IMG/VR virus record: IMGVR_UViG_3300031621_000017
Span: 1-32,154 of that record
Strand: one strand, 5' to 3'
From: a virus
DNA length: 32,154 nt
Part shown: one piece after another, positions 17,906 to 25,854 of the stretch
Layout of the letters: the number at the start of each line of letters is the position of its first letter
How positions within the stretch are numbered: position 1 is the stretch's first letter
The notes under the pieces: model-generated
The model's input: the letters and a program-made list of their open reading frames with translations, nothing else
The model's database searches: none
What the model was told of the DNA's origin: nothing
Translations under genes and position numbers: made by a program

Positions 17906-18151
17906 ATGACAAACCGAACAGCAGAAGAACTAGCATCAGACTTCACAGCAATGGGGCATAGCGTAGACTTAATAACAGACGTAATCGCAGGAAATCAAAT
18001 GGCAGATGAAAGTGCATCAGATCGACAAGACTGTGTTGATCGTAATGTAGCTCATTTGGAAATAATGGTTGCAAAGAGCGACTGGGGCAGTGAGAGTATG
18101 ACGGCTACAAACAGTGCTATTGCAACAGGAAAGGGCTACACAGCCTCATAG
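17906..18151 (+). CDS. Small phage protein, unknown function
   Basis: 81 residues; ATG 6 nt after the giant fibre stop, with AAGGA inside the fibre's last codons. No family recognised. It is mostly helical and acidic (AEELASDFTAMGHSVDLITD; SASDRQDCVDRNVAHLEIMV), soluble, with no signal peptide or membrane segment. Its position directly after the giant fibre and before the 109-aa protein suggests co-transcription with the fibre. An adaptor or assembly role is possible but nothing in the sequence proves it. Confidence 0.65.
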   Translation: MTNRTAEELASDFTAMGHSVDLITDVIAGNQMADESASDRQDCVDRNVAHLEIMVAKSDWGSESMTATNSAIATGKGYTAS

Positions 18152-18161
18152 GAGATAAATC

Positions 18162-18491
18162 ATGGCAGTACTTTGGAAAGTAATCCAAACAGAAAGAGAA
18201 ACAACAAATAATGGCATTACAACGTGTCATTGGACAGCAACTGATGCAGAAACAGTAGGTTCTGGAGATTCAGCAGTAGTACATACAGGGTCTAGTTATG
18301 GTTCGGTTGGTTTTACACCTGATCATACTGCTGGAGGCTTTACAGCTTATGCAGACGTAACGGAAGCAAATGCAATAGCATGGGTAAAAGCATCACTTGG
18401 TGCAGATCAAGTGGCAGCTACTGAAGCCGCAGTCGCAGCTCAGATTACTGAGTCAAAGACACCTTCGAACGTTTCTGGCGTACCTTGGTAA
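18162..18491 (+). CDS. Small phage protein, conserved type, unknown function
   Basis: 109 residues; the ATG has GGAG 7 nt upstream. The N-terminus (MAVLWKVIQTERETTNNGIT then a Thr-rich beta stretch ending in HWTATDAETV) is the form seen in a family of small phage proteins near tail genes; no enzymatic motif is visible. The middle is Gly/Thr-rich and probably beta; the last third is an Ala-rich helix (TEANAIAWVKASLGADQVAA). It is the last gene of the + strand module and runs straight into the terminator at 18500. A virion-associated role is inferred only from location. Confidence 0.65.
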   Translation: MAVLWKVIQTERETTNNGITTCHWTATDAETVGSGDSAVVHTGSSYGSVGFTPDHTAGGFTAYADVTEANAIAWVKASLGADQVAATEAAVAAQITESKTPSNVSGVPW

Positions 18492-18499
18492 GGCAATAA

Positions 18500-18530
18500 A
18501 AAAGGGACTTTGCAGTCCCTTTTCGTTTTA
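18500..18530. terminator. Bidirectional rho-independent terminator between the two modules
   Basis: A perfect 10-bp stem AAAAGGGACT / AGTCCCTTTT (18500-18509 with 18514-18523) closes a TTGC loop. It is followed by TTTT-rich sequence on the + strand and, read on the - strand, by a T-run from the A-run at 18498-18503. It lies 9 nt after the last + strand gene and 15 nt beyond the last - strand gene, so it can stop both convergent transcripts. Confidence 0.92.
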
Positions 18531-18537
18531 CTACTCT

Positions 18538-18786
18538 TTAAACTACTTCACCTTCTTCAGGTGCTTCAGTCGGGGCTGGGTTCTCCAACTCCTCCTGTAA
18601 TAGTCCTGTAAAGCCTCGAATACCTACTTCGATTTGGTCAAGCTTCGCACGAGTTTGATTTGCTTGTGTCTGCATGTCCTGTACCTGTGATACTAGGTAC
18701 TTTGCTTTATCAGAAAGATCGTCTACTTTGTACTCTTTGTCGTTCATAGAGATGGTTTGTACTTCATTTTCAGTTACTTCAGTCAT
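18538..18786 (-). CDS. Small acidic phage protein resembling DUF6447
   Basis: 82 residues. ISMNDKEYKVDDLSDKAKYL near the N-terminus resembles the [NG]xKEY-x-(V/L)-(D/E)-x-LSDEAK signature of DUF6447-type phage proteins, followed by a helical heptad-like stretch (VSQVQDMQTQANQTRAKLDQ) probably forming a coiled coil. The tail is Pro/Glu-rich and acidic (ENPAPTEAPEEGEVV). It is the last gene of the leftward module, 52 nt downstream of the reductase gene, and ends just before the shared terminator. Function unknown; family assignment is by recalled motif only. Confidence 0.6.
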   Translation of the reverse strand: MTEVTENEVQTISMNDKEYKVDDLSDKAKYLVSQVQDMQTQANQTRAKLDQIEVGIRGFTGLLQEELENPAPTEAPEEGEVV

Positions 18787-18838
18787 TATAATGTCCTATT
18801 TAAATAGTTTTGCTAGTGATATTATCAGTAGCGTGGTT

Positions 18839-20731
18839 TTATACTATTTCGCAAGCTCCGCCTACACAGGCAAGTTCTTGAGATCCAGTAGTGTTATCTT
18901 CCTTTTCAAATTGAGATAGCTCTTCCCAATTTACATTTTGTGGCATTGCCGCCACTAGCTCATCGTACTTCTCAGCACTGATGTCTTCATAGGGAGCTTG
19001 TTGATATACATGGTCACTAGTCGGTAATAGACTAATACCGGAGCACATATCAAAATTATCCCATATCCATTGTGCTACCTGTAGATACTCGCTATCAGTA
19101 TAGTATACAGTCACACTTGGTTTATGCTCGCACCAATGATTCTGGTACGTCTTCCATAGAGCTAACTGCTCCATTGCTCCTACTTCTTTCACACAAGTAC
19201 TAGACTCAGGCGCCTTTACAGGGAAACTAAAGACTACAGAAGAGGCGGACATAACGTCATTCTCTACTGGGAATCCTGCTTGCTCCATATAGAGTGCAAG
19301 TGGGTCTTTCTTGTCTGAACGTACTCTCCGAATGTAATGCTTACTGAAGCGAGGATGAATGCCGGAAGCACTGTCAACAAGCTGAGAAACAGTGCCGCTA
19401 GGCTTAACGCATGTAATAGCCACAGACTGATTAACACCAAGCTTTGCAGCCCACTCTTTATTTGTTTCAATACTAACATCTCTCATCTCCTCTAACCATG
19501 TTGCTAACATAGGAGACTCGGCCATGCCGTTCTTGCCTCCGAGTACATCATGATCCATTATGCCTGTTAAGCTTACGCCCAACAATGCTTCTTCTTCAGT
19601 ATTACGCTTCCAGCGCACCCGCAGATACCTAAAGTCTGTAAGAGTTGACTGTAGAGTACCAATAATGGTTGCTATTCTTACTTTCTTCTTTAAAGTTTCA
19701 AGAGTATCGTCTGAACGTACAACTACTTCTGATAAGTTACAAAACTCATTACTTCGTAGAATAATCTCAGAACAAGGGTTAGTACCGAAGTCATGAGTTG
19801 CGTCTCTACGACCATTACGTGCTGCAATCTTCTGAGCTGCTACACGACTAAAGAGACCTCGCTCGCCTGCTTTAGATTCATATAAGTTCTTCATCTCGTT
19901 AAGGTATGCTTCGAAGTCAGGCTTCTCAGTATACGCTACAGAGTTGTTTGCGAGACGACGTTGACCTTCGTTTTCCCACCAAGCGCCAGATTTAGCTTTT
20001 GACATACGTTGATCAGAAAGATTTGAAAGACTAATAAGAGCAGAACGACGTACACCGCCTACTACTACAATATCCGCAATCTTACATACAACATCATGGC
20101 ACTCGATACTTGTCAACTTACGACCTGCCGCTTTTTGGAAAATGTTTACGCAGAAACGAAACAAATCTTCTAAAGGCTCAGGTCCTGAAGCTCTTCCACC
20201 AAATGTCTTAAGTCTAGCACCTGCTGGACGTACTCGGCTCATGTCCCACTGAGGTAGTTTACCTGCATAAAGCATGGCAATCAACTCACGGAAGGCACTT
20301 GCCCATCCTAGCTTACTATCACTTACTACAATAGTAGAACTTGTTTTATGGAAAGTTTCAGCTACTTCTGGTAGTTTAGTAATAAAATTACGTTCTACAC
20401 TAAAGCCTACTCCAGTTCCGCACATTAATACATACATAAGCTCGTCAAAAGCTCGTGGATGATCAATGTGTAAATAACTACAGTTAAAGCCTGCAACGTT
20501 ATCACGTTTAAGTGCTTCTCCTGCTGTCATCATACAACGCATAGAAGGCATAACCTCCATAGCTTGAATAGCATCAAACAACTCTTGACCCTCTTCGTTG
20601 TTCAACTGCTCTCTTTCTTTGAAGAAATCAACATAACGATGTACTGTCTCTTCCCAAGTCTCTCTGCGGCCTTCTTCTTCTAGCCAACGTGCATACCTGC
20701 TTTTATGAATAAAACTTTGATACTGATCCAT
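18839..20731 (-). CDS. nrdJ: Class II (adenosylcobalamin-dependent) ribonucleotide reductase, monomeric type
   Basis: 630 residues; reduces ribonucleotides to 2'-deoxyribonucleotides for phage DNA synthesis, using a thiyl radical made with adenosylcobalamin. The active-site string NPCSEIILRSNEFCNLSE gives Cys320, Glu322 and Cys331, the same spacing as C408/E410/C419 of the Lactobacillus leichmannii enzyme. Cys84 in GFNCSY is the likely partner of Cys331. The C-terminus ends in ACVGGACEIV, a CX4C shuttle pair (Cys622, Cys627) like C731/C736. GGVRRSALI (225-233) is also conserved. It is shorter than the ~739-residue bacterial enzyme, as is common in phages. No small subunit or class I/III gene accompanies it, and no cobalamin riboswitch was seen. 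Start: ATG overlaps the exonuclease stop (TAATG), with AAGGAAG upstream. Confidence 0.92.
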   Translation of the reverse strand: MDQYQSFIHKSRYARWLEEEGRRETWEETVHRYVDFFKEREQLNNEEGQELFDAIQAMEVMPSMRCMMTAGEALKRDNVAGFNCSYLHIDHPRAFDELMYVLMCGTGVGFSVERNFITKLPEVAETFHKTSSTIVVSDSKLGWASAFRELIAMLYAGKLPQWDMSRVRPAGARLKTFGGRASGPEPLEDLFRFCVNIFQKAAGRKLTSIECHDVVCKIADIVVVGGVRRSALISLSNLSDQRMSKAKSGAWWENEGQRRLANNSVAYTEKPDFEAYLNEMKNLYESKAGERGLFSRVAAQKIAARNGRRDATHDFGTNPCSEIILRSNEFCNLSEVVVRSDDTLETLKKKVRIATIIGTLQSTLTDFRYLRVRWKRNTEEEALLGVSLTGIMDHDVLGGKNGMAESPMLATWLEEMRDVSIETNKEWAAKLGVNQSVAITCVKPSGTVSQLVDSASGIHPRFSKHYIRRVRSDKKDPLALYMEQAGFPVENDVMSASSVVFSFPVKAPESSTCVKEVGAMEQLALWKTYQNHWCEHKPSVTVYYTDSEYLQVAQWIWDNFDMCSGISLLPTSDHVYQQAPYEDISAEKYDELVAAMPQNVNWEELSQFEKEDNTTGSQELACVGGACEIV

Positions 20732-21561
20732 TAACTCATCTTCCTTTGTATTTCGGATATATTATCCGCGCCTATTGCATCGTCGCAATATGTTATTAAA
20801 TCCATCAACTCATAATTCTTTAAAAGAACTTCTGCGTTCTGGTTCAGTTCTTGAATGTATTTATAGTGTCCATTCAAAGGCACACTATCATATATAGTCA
20901 TTGCATCGCCGTAATCTCGTATAAGCTGTTCTGCTCTCTTCGGGCCAATACCGTTTATACCTGGAACGTTGTCTCCTTTATCGCCTGTGAGACACTTAAA
21001 AGAAATGTACTCTTCAGGTGTGACATTGTAGTGCTCGCTCCAGTTATCTGCTGTAACCTCTTTTCGAGTAACATATGAGAATCTACTTACATCTTCTTGT
21101 ATTAGCAAATCCCAATCTCTATCACTAGATACTAGCCATATCTTATCTAAATCATACTGCTTCTTTTCTTTCACAAGGTGGGCGGCAAGATCATCCGCCT
21201 CTACACCTTGGAACCTTAGTACTGGGTAGTCTTCTGCTAGTAACTCTAGTGTTTCTTCGTACTCTTCAAAGAAGTCAACAAATGCTTGCTTCTCCGCTTC
21301 TGTTTGTGTGGCATACTTATCTTTACGATTCTGCTTGTATTCGGGTAAAATCTCTTTGCGGTAGCTCGAAGAGCCCCAGTCTGCAGTAATAATAATATTA
21401 CTACAGTTATATGAGTGTGCTAAAGATTTTACTGTTTCTACGTACTGATTACGAAAATCTGTTCTACCTTGATGTTTCCAACGAAAAGCTAAGTTTAGTG
21501 CGTCTACGATTAGATAGGTACCTTGATTACCTGCTACTCGTTCATTAAAATTAAAAGCCAC
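20731..21561 (-). CDS. 5'-3' exonuclease / flap endonuclease (Pol I 5'-nuclease type)
   Basis: 276 residues. Metal-binding acidic residues fall where expected for the FEN/T5-T7 exonuclease family: Asp20 (LIVDALNLAFR), Asp61 (ITADWG), the arch motif RKEILPEYKQNRKDK (68-82), Glu121/Asp123/Asp124 (GVEADDLAAH), Asp147/Asp149 (SSDRDWDLL), and Asp194/Asp197 in GDKGDNVPGINGIGPKRAEQ, the helix-3-turn-helix DNA-binding motif. It removes RNA primers and 5' flaps. It complements the family A polymerase encoded at 28282, which has no 5' nuclease domain of its own. Starts at ATG inside the end of the resolvase-like gene (11 nt overlap) and ends in a 1-nt overlap with the reductase. Confidence 0.9.
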   Translation of the reverse strand: MAFNFNERVAGNQGTYLIVDALNLAFRWKHQGRTDFRNQYVETVKSLAHSYNCSNIIITADWGSSSYRKEILPEYKQNRKDKYATQTEAEKQAFVDFFEEYEETLELLAEDYPVLRFQGVEADDLAAHLVKEKKQYDLDKIWLVSSDRDWDLLIQEDVSRFSYVTRKEVTADNWSEHYNVTPEEYISFKCLTGDKGDNVPGINGIGPKRAEQLIRDYGDAMTIYDSVPLNGHYKYIQELNQNAEVLLKNYELMDLITYCDDAIGADNISEIQRKMS

Positions 21562-21997
21562 CTATCCACTCCGTCTTTTCTGCTTTCAACCAATCTTCGG
21601 CTAGTAGTACATAACAATTTAAAAACCTGATATACAGATACTCATCTGTATTTTCTGGTAAATTTTCCGTTACTACGAATACTGCTGATCGATCATACTT
21701 AAAAAATAGCATAGGCTTTTGATCGCCTCCTGCCGCTTGTATTACAACTTTCTTCCACCACCTGATAAGATTATTTGTTTTTTTCGCTGTAAATATTTTA
21801 TCGTTGAGTGCAGTCTCTTTGTAATTCTTTACCTCTATACAATAGTGATTTCTCTGATTAGGGACATATATGTCCCCTTTCAGATACTCTAGAGCGCCAG
21901 AGGCAGGCACTCTTTCAAACTTTAGTCCGGTCGCTATCCTCAGCATGTCCCTCACTAGGTACTCGCCTCTCGCTCCCTTCGCTCTCGAATCTACCAT
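21551..21997 (-). CDS. Holliday-junction-resolvase-like PD-(D/E)XK nuclease
   Basis: 148 residues from the ATG at 21997, preferred over the ATG at 22009 because GAGG lies 6 nt before it. The layout matches archaeal Hjc-like and phage resolvases: a basic start with SRAKGARGEYLVRDML (the Glu is residue 12), then LKGDIYVP with Asp42, then IEVKNYK giving the catalytic E55-x-K57. The C-terminal half has a beta strand and Trp-rich helix (IRWWKKV, LLAEDWLKAEKTEW). It likely trims branched DNA before packaging or during recombination. The neighbours, gp46-like and FEN genes, fit this role. Fold class is confident; junction specificity is inferred. Confidence 0.75.
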   Translation of the reverse strand: MVDSRAKGARGEYLVRDMLRIATGLKFERVPASGALEYLKGDIYVPNQRNHYCIEVKNYKETALNDKIFTAKKTNNLIRWWKKVVIQAAGGDQKPMLFFKYDRSAVFVVTENLPENTDEYLYIRFLNCYVLLAEDWLKAEKTEWIGGF

Positions 21998-22073
21998 CTT
22001 TATCCTCATCTTTTTCGTTGGCCGGCTCCACTACGTCGTGAAACCACCAACCTCTGCGCCTACCTGCTGACAT
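21915..22073 (-). CDS. Possible 52-aa small protein overlapping the resolvase gene
   Basis: An ATG at 22073 lies 2 nt after the gp46-like stop, with GGAG 5 nt upstream (ctggagtaagaatg), the best ribosome site in the area. The frame runs 52 codons to a TGA at 21915. The protein starts MSAGRRRGWWFHDVVEPANE and becomes highly charged (DEDKDGRF, SEGSERRV). Its second half overlaps the resolvase gene in another frame, so only the first ~25 codons are free. It fills an otherwise empty 60-nt gap. It may be a real small gene or only a coupling leader. Confidence 0.45.
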   Translation of the reverse strand: MSAGRRRGWWFHDVVEPANEKDEDKDGRFESEGSERRVPSEGHAEDSDRTKV

Positions 22074-22075
22074 TC

Positions 22076-23866
22076 TTACTCCAGTATACTGATGTTTCCA
22101 TCCTTGACTACTTCGATCTTTTCGAGTAGAGGGTGTGACCAGCCATGAGATACTATATAAGTGTTAAGGTCTTCTCTTAATAGAACTTCTACTAGCTTTT
22201 CTCTACCTTGATCGTCGAGTACATTAGTTACTTCGTCTAAGAACAATATATTGATTTTAGACTTAGAAATACTACTCATTAACTTACGAATTGCTATGAG
22301 AGTAGCGGTGTTTACCCTAGCTAATTCCCCTGAAGAAAGTGCTAGAATGTCTACTACATTACCATTGTCGGTAATTTGTACGTTTAATTTATCATTTGAA
22401 ACAACAAACTCTAAGGTAAAACGTCCGTCAGAGAGTTCAGCCAAGTATTCGTTGGCCATCTCTTCAAGTTCTCCAACTAAGTTTTCGATCTTATAAGCTA
22501 GCAATCCATTTGTACTAAAAGACTTCTTCAATACTTCTAAGTCAGATTCTAACTTTTGATTTCCTGCCAGCTTACCGTCGTACTCTTCTTGCTGTTCAAC
22601 GAACTCTGCTGTTTGTTCCTGTATAACTTGTATACGAGTGTTGAGCTTTGTTCTTCTTTCGTTCTCTGCTGCATTTTCTGCCAACTGTGTACGAGCCTTT
22701 CGCAACTTGCTCTGCACGGCTTCCAGTTGTATATCCAACTCTGCTTTATCCAACATTGAGAGTGGCAAAGAACTATCATAAGAACGGTACAATTCTTCCC
22801 AGTCTTTCTGAGCTTCGGCATTCCGTTGATACTCAAGATTCTCTGCCTTAATTCGTATAATCTCTTTTGTAATTTTCCCAATCTTTATTGTAGCTTCAAT
22901 ATAATTTTCCTGCTCTACCGCAATCATAGCTTTCTCAGCAGAGACATCTATCGGTTGCTTACAAGTAGGGCATACTTCCTTCAATTTCTCGAGCTTTGCT
23001 AACGTTCGCTTTGCACCCGCAGCGACTGCTTGTAAAGACCCTAACTCTCCTTGTAGTTCATCATAAGAAACTAAGGTTGCTGTACTAGTAGAGACAGCTG
23101 CTATATCTATTTGATCGAGTAAGGTCTTATACTGATTATTTTGTTGGATTTTTTTATTTTTATCAGAGATATTTTCAATTTCTACCATTATAGAACTTAA
23201 AGCTTTCTCATCTTCAGATGTATCAATATCCAAATCCAACATGGGCAGTATGAATGTATCACTCAATTTATTTGTATCTAACCATTTTTCTACTGTTGCA
23301 AGTTTCCCTGCTATGGTAGAAGATATACTCGATACCTCTTTTGAAGCGGCTTTAAAGACTTCAAATAACTCAACGTACTTTTCTAGGTGCAACAAATCAA
23401 TAAGAAACTTCTTTCTATTTGCGTCTGTAGCAGTTAAAAATTGCAAACTCGCATTTGTATTCTGATAAACTAATTGCGAGAAAGTTTTAAAGTCAACTCC
23501 GAGAACTTCTTGTAGACTCTTATAAGTATTAGTCGCCGTATGGCTAGAAACATCTATTCCATTCTTCTCGAGTTTTACTTTGATATTGGTTTTACGGTTG
23601 ATGGTAATCTCGTACCGATCTTCATCTTTCATGAACGAGAGATAAATGTTATAACCGTTGTTCACATACCTGTTAGGTATATCTGCTTTTTTGATACCTT
23701 TAGAGTTTTTATTGTATAACGCTTCTTCAATGATTAACGGTATGGAGGATTTCCCCATACCGTTAGTACCAAGGATTTGTGTAACAGTGTTATCGTCTAG
23801 TTGTAACTCATTACCAGCACCATAGCTAAAGCAGTTATCCCATCTCAACGTTTGTAGTGTAATCAT
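22076..23866 (-). CDS. SbcC/Rad50-like recombination nuclease ATPase subunit (T4 gp46-like)
   Basis: 596 residues. ABC-type ATPase split by a coiled coil: Walker A GTNGMGKS (33-40) near the N-terminus, two long charged helical arms, a zinc hook CPTCKQPI (Cys299, Cys302) at the midpoint, ABC signature LSSGE (510-514), Walker B ILFLDE (540-545) and H-loop His574 (IVSHGWSHP). This is the compact phage form, well below the ~1000 residues of bacterial SbcC. With the gp47-like nuclease it processes DNA ends and feeds recombination-dependent replication; in T4-type phages the pair also degrades host DNA. It overlaps the gp47-like gene by 32 nt, the usual SbcD-then-SbcC order. Confidence 0.93.
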   Translation of the reverse strand: MITLQTLRWDNCFSYGAGNELQLDDNTVTQILGTNGMGKSSIPLIIEEALYNKNSKGIKKADIPNRYVNNGYNIYLSFMKDEDRYEITINRKTNIKVKLEKNGIDVSSHTATNTYKSLQEVLGVDFKTFSQLVYQNTNASLQFLTATDANRKKFLIDLLHLEKYVELFEVFKAASKEVSSISSTIAGKLATVEKWLDTNKLSDTFILPMLDLDIDTSEDEKALSSIMVEIENISDKNKKIQQNNQYKTLLDQIDIAAVSTSTATLVSYDELQGELGSLQAVAAGAKRTLAKLEKLKEVCPTCKQPIDVSAEKAMIAVEQENYIEATIKIGKITKEIIRIKAENLEYQRNAEAQKDWEELYRSYDSSLPLSMLDKAELDIQLEAVQSKLRKARTQLAENAAENERRTKLNTRIQVIQEQTAEFVEQQEEYDGKLAGNQKLESDLEVLKKSFSTNGLLAYKIENLVGELEEMANEYLAELSDGRFTLEFVVSNDKLNVQITDNGNVVDILALSSGELARVNTATLIAIRKLMSSISKSKINILFLDEVTNVLDDQGREKLVEVLLREDLNTYIVSHGWSHPLLEKIEVVKDGNISILE

Positions 23867-24794
23867 TGTATGTTCCTATGATGTCTGGTATTTTGTCAGT
23901 ATTAAGTTCTAAGATATATGTTAGATACTCTACTAACTCTTCTTGTATCGTCATGTCCTTATCCATAATTAAAGAGGCTTCGGACTTTCGTTTTACTACT
24001 TTCTTATCCAACAGTTCGGAGTTCTTTACTGAGGCTAAGTCTTGTATGTCGCCTTCTACTTCATAAATTGTATGATCAAAATCAGTGGCTAACATATCTT
24101 TATCACTGGTAACTGTCTTTCTTATTAGCTGTGGTAGTTTGAACTCTTCCCACATCCAGCTCCAGTCTTGCTCGTTAATTAGTAAGTATCCTGTCTTTAC
24201 TAAGGCTCTATGAAAAGAAGTAGTCATAGGGCTTCCAGGATATACTATGTTCTGCTGACAGTTGCTATGAGAGTGCAAGTCTCCTGCAAATACTACAGGG
24301 AAGTCCTCAAACATAGCTAAGTCAACCTCAGGCTTAACATGAGGAGGTATCTCTCCTCTGACATGGGTAAACAAGGGCTTGCTCGTATCAAAATGATCTA
24401 TACTACCCTTTCTGTGTAGATCTGCATAAGGCAATATGCCGTATCCAAGATCGTTATCAACATAAGAAATATCTACTATGTTGATTAAAGGGTTGATGTC
24501 TCTGGAGACTTGCTTCAACTGTGTAAAGAATGTTTTATTCTTTTTAGTTGCTTCATGGTTTCCATCGTAGATAATAGTTGGAATCGATACTCCACGAATA
24601 AACCTGAAGTAAAGTTCCAACTCTTCCATATTCGGTAGACGATCAAAGAGATCGCCTCCGATTATGTGCATATCACATTCTTTTTCTAGTTCATATACTT
24701 GCTCAAAGAACATTTGATAACGGTTTGTTGCCCACTTAACTGGGACATTTTTCTGCCCCAGCTTTATGTGCCAGTCTGCCGTAAATAATATCAC
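23835..24794 (-). CDS. SbcD/Mre11-like recombination nuclease (T4 gp47-like)
   Basis: 319 residues. Calcineurin-type phosphoesterase motifs in order: DWH (Asp7, His9), GGDLFDR (Asp48), YDGNHE (Asn79, His80), THVRGE (His144) and GDLHSHSN (His174, His176), which bind the two metal ions. A shorter, helix-rich C-terminal region (residues ~230-319) should be the capping and Rad50-binding part. It is the nuclease partner of the SbcC-like gene immediately downstream. Its ATG overlaps the ssDNA-binding protein stop by 4 nt (ATGA type), which suggests translational coupling. Confidence 0.93.
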   Translation of the reverse strand: MILFTADWHIKLGQKNVPVKWATNRYQMFFEQVYELEKECDMHIIGGDLFDRLPNMEELELYFRFIRGVSIPTIIYDGNHEATKKNKTFFTQLKQVSRDINPLINIVDISYVDNDLGYGILPYADLHRKGSIDHFDTSKPLFTHVRGEIPPHVKPEVDLAMFEDFPVVFAGDLHSHSNCQQNIVYPGSPMTTSFHRALVKTGYLLINEQDWSWMWEEFKLPQLIRKTVTSDKDMLATDFDHTIYEVEGDIQDLASVKNSELLDKKVVKRKSEASLIMDKDMTIQEELVEYLTYILELNTDKIPDIIGTYNDYTTNVEMG

Positions 24795-25423
24795 CCTACG
24801 TTGAACTCAGCGTCGAGAGCTTCGTCATCAGTCTCTGCACCGTGGTTACGGAGACGATCTAACAACTCTTTCTGTGCGTCAGAAGTAGGACGGCTCATAA
24901 CATCATCCATAGACTTTAAGTCTGCAATAGATGCTAATTCGCTTTCTGTAAGAGCACGAGGCTTGCACTTCAATGCTTGGAGCTGGTACTCAACATTGTA
25001 AGGTAATGGGCCTGTCTTTACTCGCTTGAAACAAATGTCCCAGCCAGTTGTAGTATCAGTAGGGTCGCCTAAGTCTTCAGCAGCAGTAATAATTTGCTCC
25101 CACAACTTCTTCTTGAGGTTTGCTACTTTGACTGTACCATCGCTTGGGTCAATAACTTGACAAGCGTAGCTCCAGCCACATTTAAGGTCAGGGTAGTACT
25201 CGCGTACCCAGTCCTGCTCTTTGTTGTTGAATCGCTCAGAATTTCTATCAAAAGATAGACACTCTAAAGGAATGTTTTTACCGTTCTCACCCTCAATCCA
25301 GTAAACGTAACGTGCAAGAATGTCGCCAACTACGCGCATTTTGTTATCGCCGTCTTTGTATTGAAAAGTGTTAATAGATGATTTTTGGGCTCCGCCCGTT
25401 TGCTTATTAAATGATAATGCCAT
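24791..25423 (-). CDS. Probable single-stranded DNA-binding protein
   Basis: 210 residues. The central part has beta-rich stretches with aromatic and basic residues (RVVGDILARYVYWIEGENG; ATGWDICFKRVKTGPLPYN-like strand) as in SSBs of marine phages, and the C-terminus ends in an acidic tail (ETDDEALDAEFNVG) like those that recruit partners in gp32/gp2.5-type proteins. It sits in the recombination cluster next to UvsW- and gp46/47-like genes. It starts with MALSFNKQ at an ATG sharing one base with the upstream stop (TAATG). No zinc-binding pattern of T4 gp32 is evident, so the exact family is unsure. Confidence 0.65.
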   Translation of the reverse strand: MALSFNKQTGGAQKSSINTFQYKDGDNKMRVVGDILARYVYWIEGENGKNIPLECLSFDRNSERFNNKEQDWVREYYPDLKCGWSYACQVIDPSDGTVKVANLKKKLWEQIITAAEDLGDPTDTTTGWDICFKRVKTGPLPYNVEYQLQALKCKPRALTESELASIADLKSMDDVMSRPTSDAQKELLDRLRNHGAETDDEALDAEFNVG

Positions 25424-25824
25424 TAGTGTATAGTCTCCAGTGTGACTTCTTCATATATAAAAGTGATTTCATCATCTAGTACAATGAGTAGCCTGTTATC
25501 TTTGATTTCGTCTAAATCCACAGGACAATGTAGTGGATCTAGCGTGGTTTTGTTATATGCAATATAGTCTGCATAGTTTCGCAAGGAAGCTAAAGCATAA
25601 TATATGCACAGTTCTTTTTGTGTGTACTTATAGGAATGGTACAGGAGCAAATCTCCGTGAAGAAGAAAGCAGGAACCTGTAAAATTTTTATTAGAATATT
25701 TATAGATACGATCAAACTTGTTACGAGGGATCTGTTTGTTTATTAACATTTCCATGATCGTGTTGCAAGCTGGAATATTTCCATCTGCCGTATCGTAAAC
25801 CTTCTTCCAATCAAATAAGAGCAC
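25423..25824 (-). CDS. Phage protein of unknown function before the SSB gene
   Basis: The start is ambiguous. The frame opens at TTG 25854, but that TTG is the 35 box of a promoter. GTG 25824 (133 residues, beginning with V/M-LLFDWKKVYDTADGNIP) has AGGA 9 nt before it and keeps the FDWKKVYD stretch that looks like the true N-terminus; it would only be made from read-through transcripts. ATG 25755 (110 residues) lacks a good ribosome site. The protein is mixed alpha/beta with Tyr-rich middle (YKYTQKELCIYYALASLRNY) and an acidic C-terminus. No family recognised. The tight coupling to SSB suggests a replication or recombination accessory role, unproven. Confidence 0.6.
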   Translation of the reverse strand: MLLFDWKKVYDTADGNIPACNTIMEMLINKQIPRNKFDRIYKYSNKNFTGSCFLLHGDLLLYHSYKYTQKELCIYYALASLRNYADYIAYNKTTLDPLHCPVDLDEIKDNRLLIVLDDEITFIYEEVTLETIH

Positions 25825-25825
25825 T

Positions 25826-25854
25826 ATTATACATCCTTTTAACCTTCCTGTCAA
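25826..25854 (-). promoter_or_regulatory. Consensus sigma70 promoter within the replication module
   Basis: Read on the - strand: TTGACA (25854-25849), 17-bp spacer, TATAAT (25831-25826); both hexamers are perfect. It lies in the 11-nt gap and start region after the UvsW-like gene, pointing toward the unknown/SSB/gp47/gp46 genes. The predicted start of transcription (near 25819) falls just inside the unknown gene's possible GTG start, so it would mainly boost SSB and the nuclease pair. Confidence 0.88.

Noticed and set aside
18796-18807. Perfect palindrome CTATTTAAATAG and a TATAAT next to the ATG of the 82-aa gene
   Set aside because: No 35 box at a suitable distance and the TATAAT overlaps the start codon; an operator or promoter is not supported.
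20754-20768. Inverted repeat CGGATA-TAT-TATCCG before the reductase start
   Set aside because: It lies inside the exonuclease coding region, is short and AT-rich, and has no T-run; a regulatory role cannot be supported.
18787-20800. Cobalamin riboswitch near the B12-dependent reductase
   Set aside because: The reductase start overlaps the exonuclease gene, leaving no room for a leader, and no B12-box-like sequence was seen.
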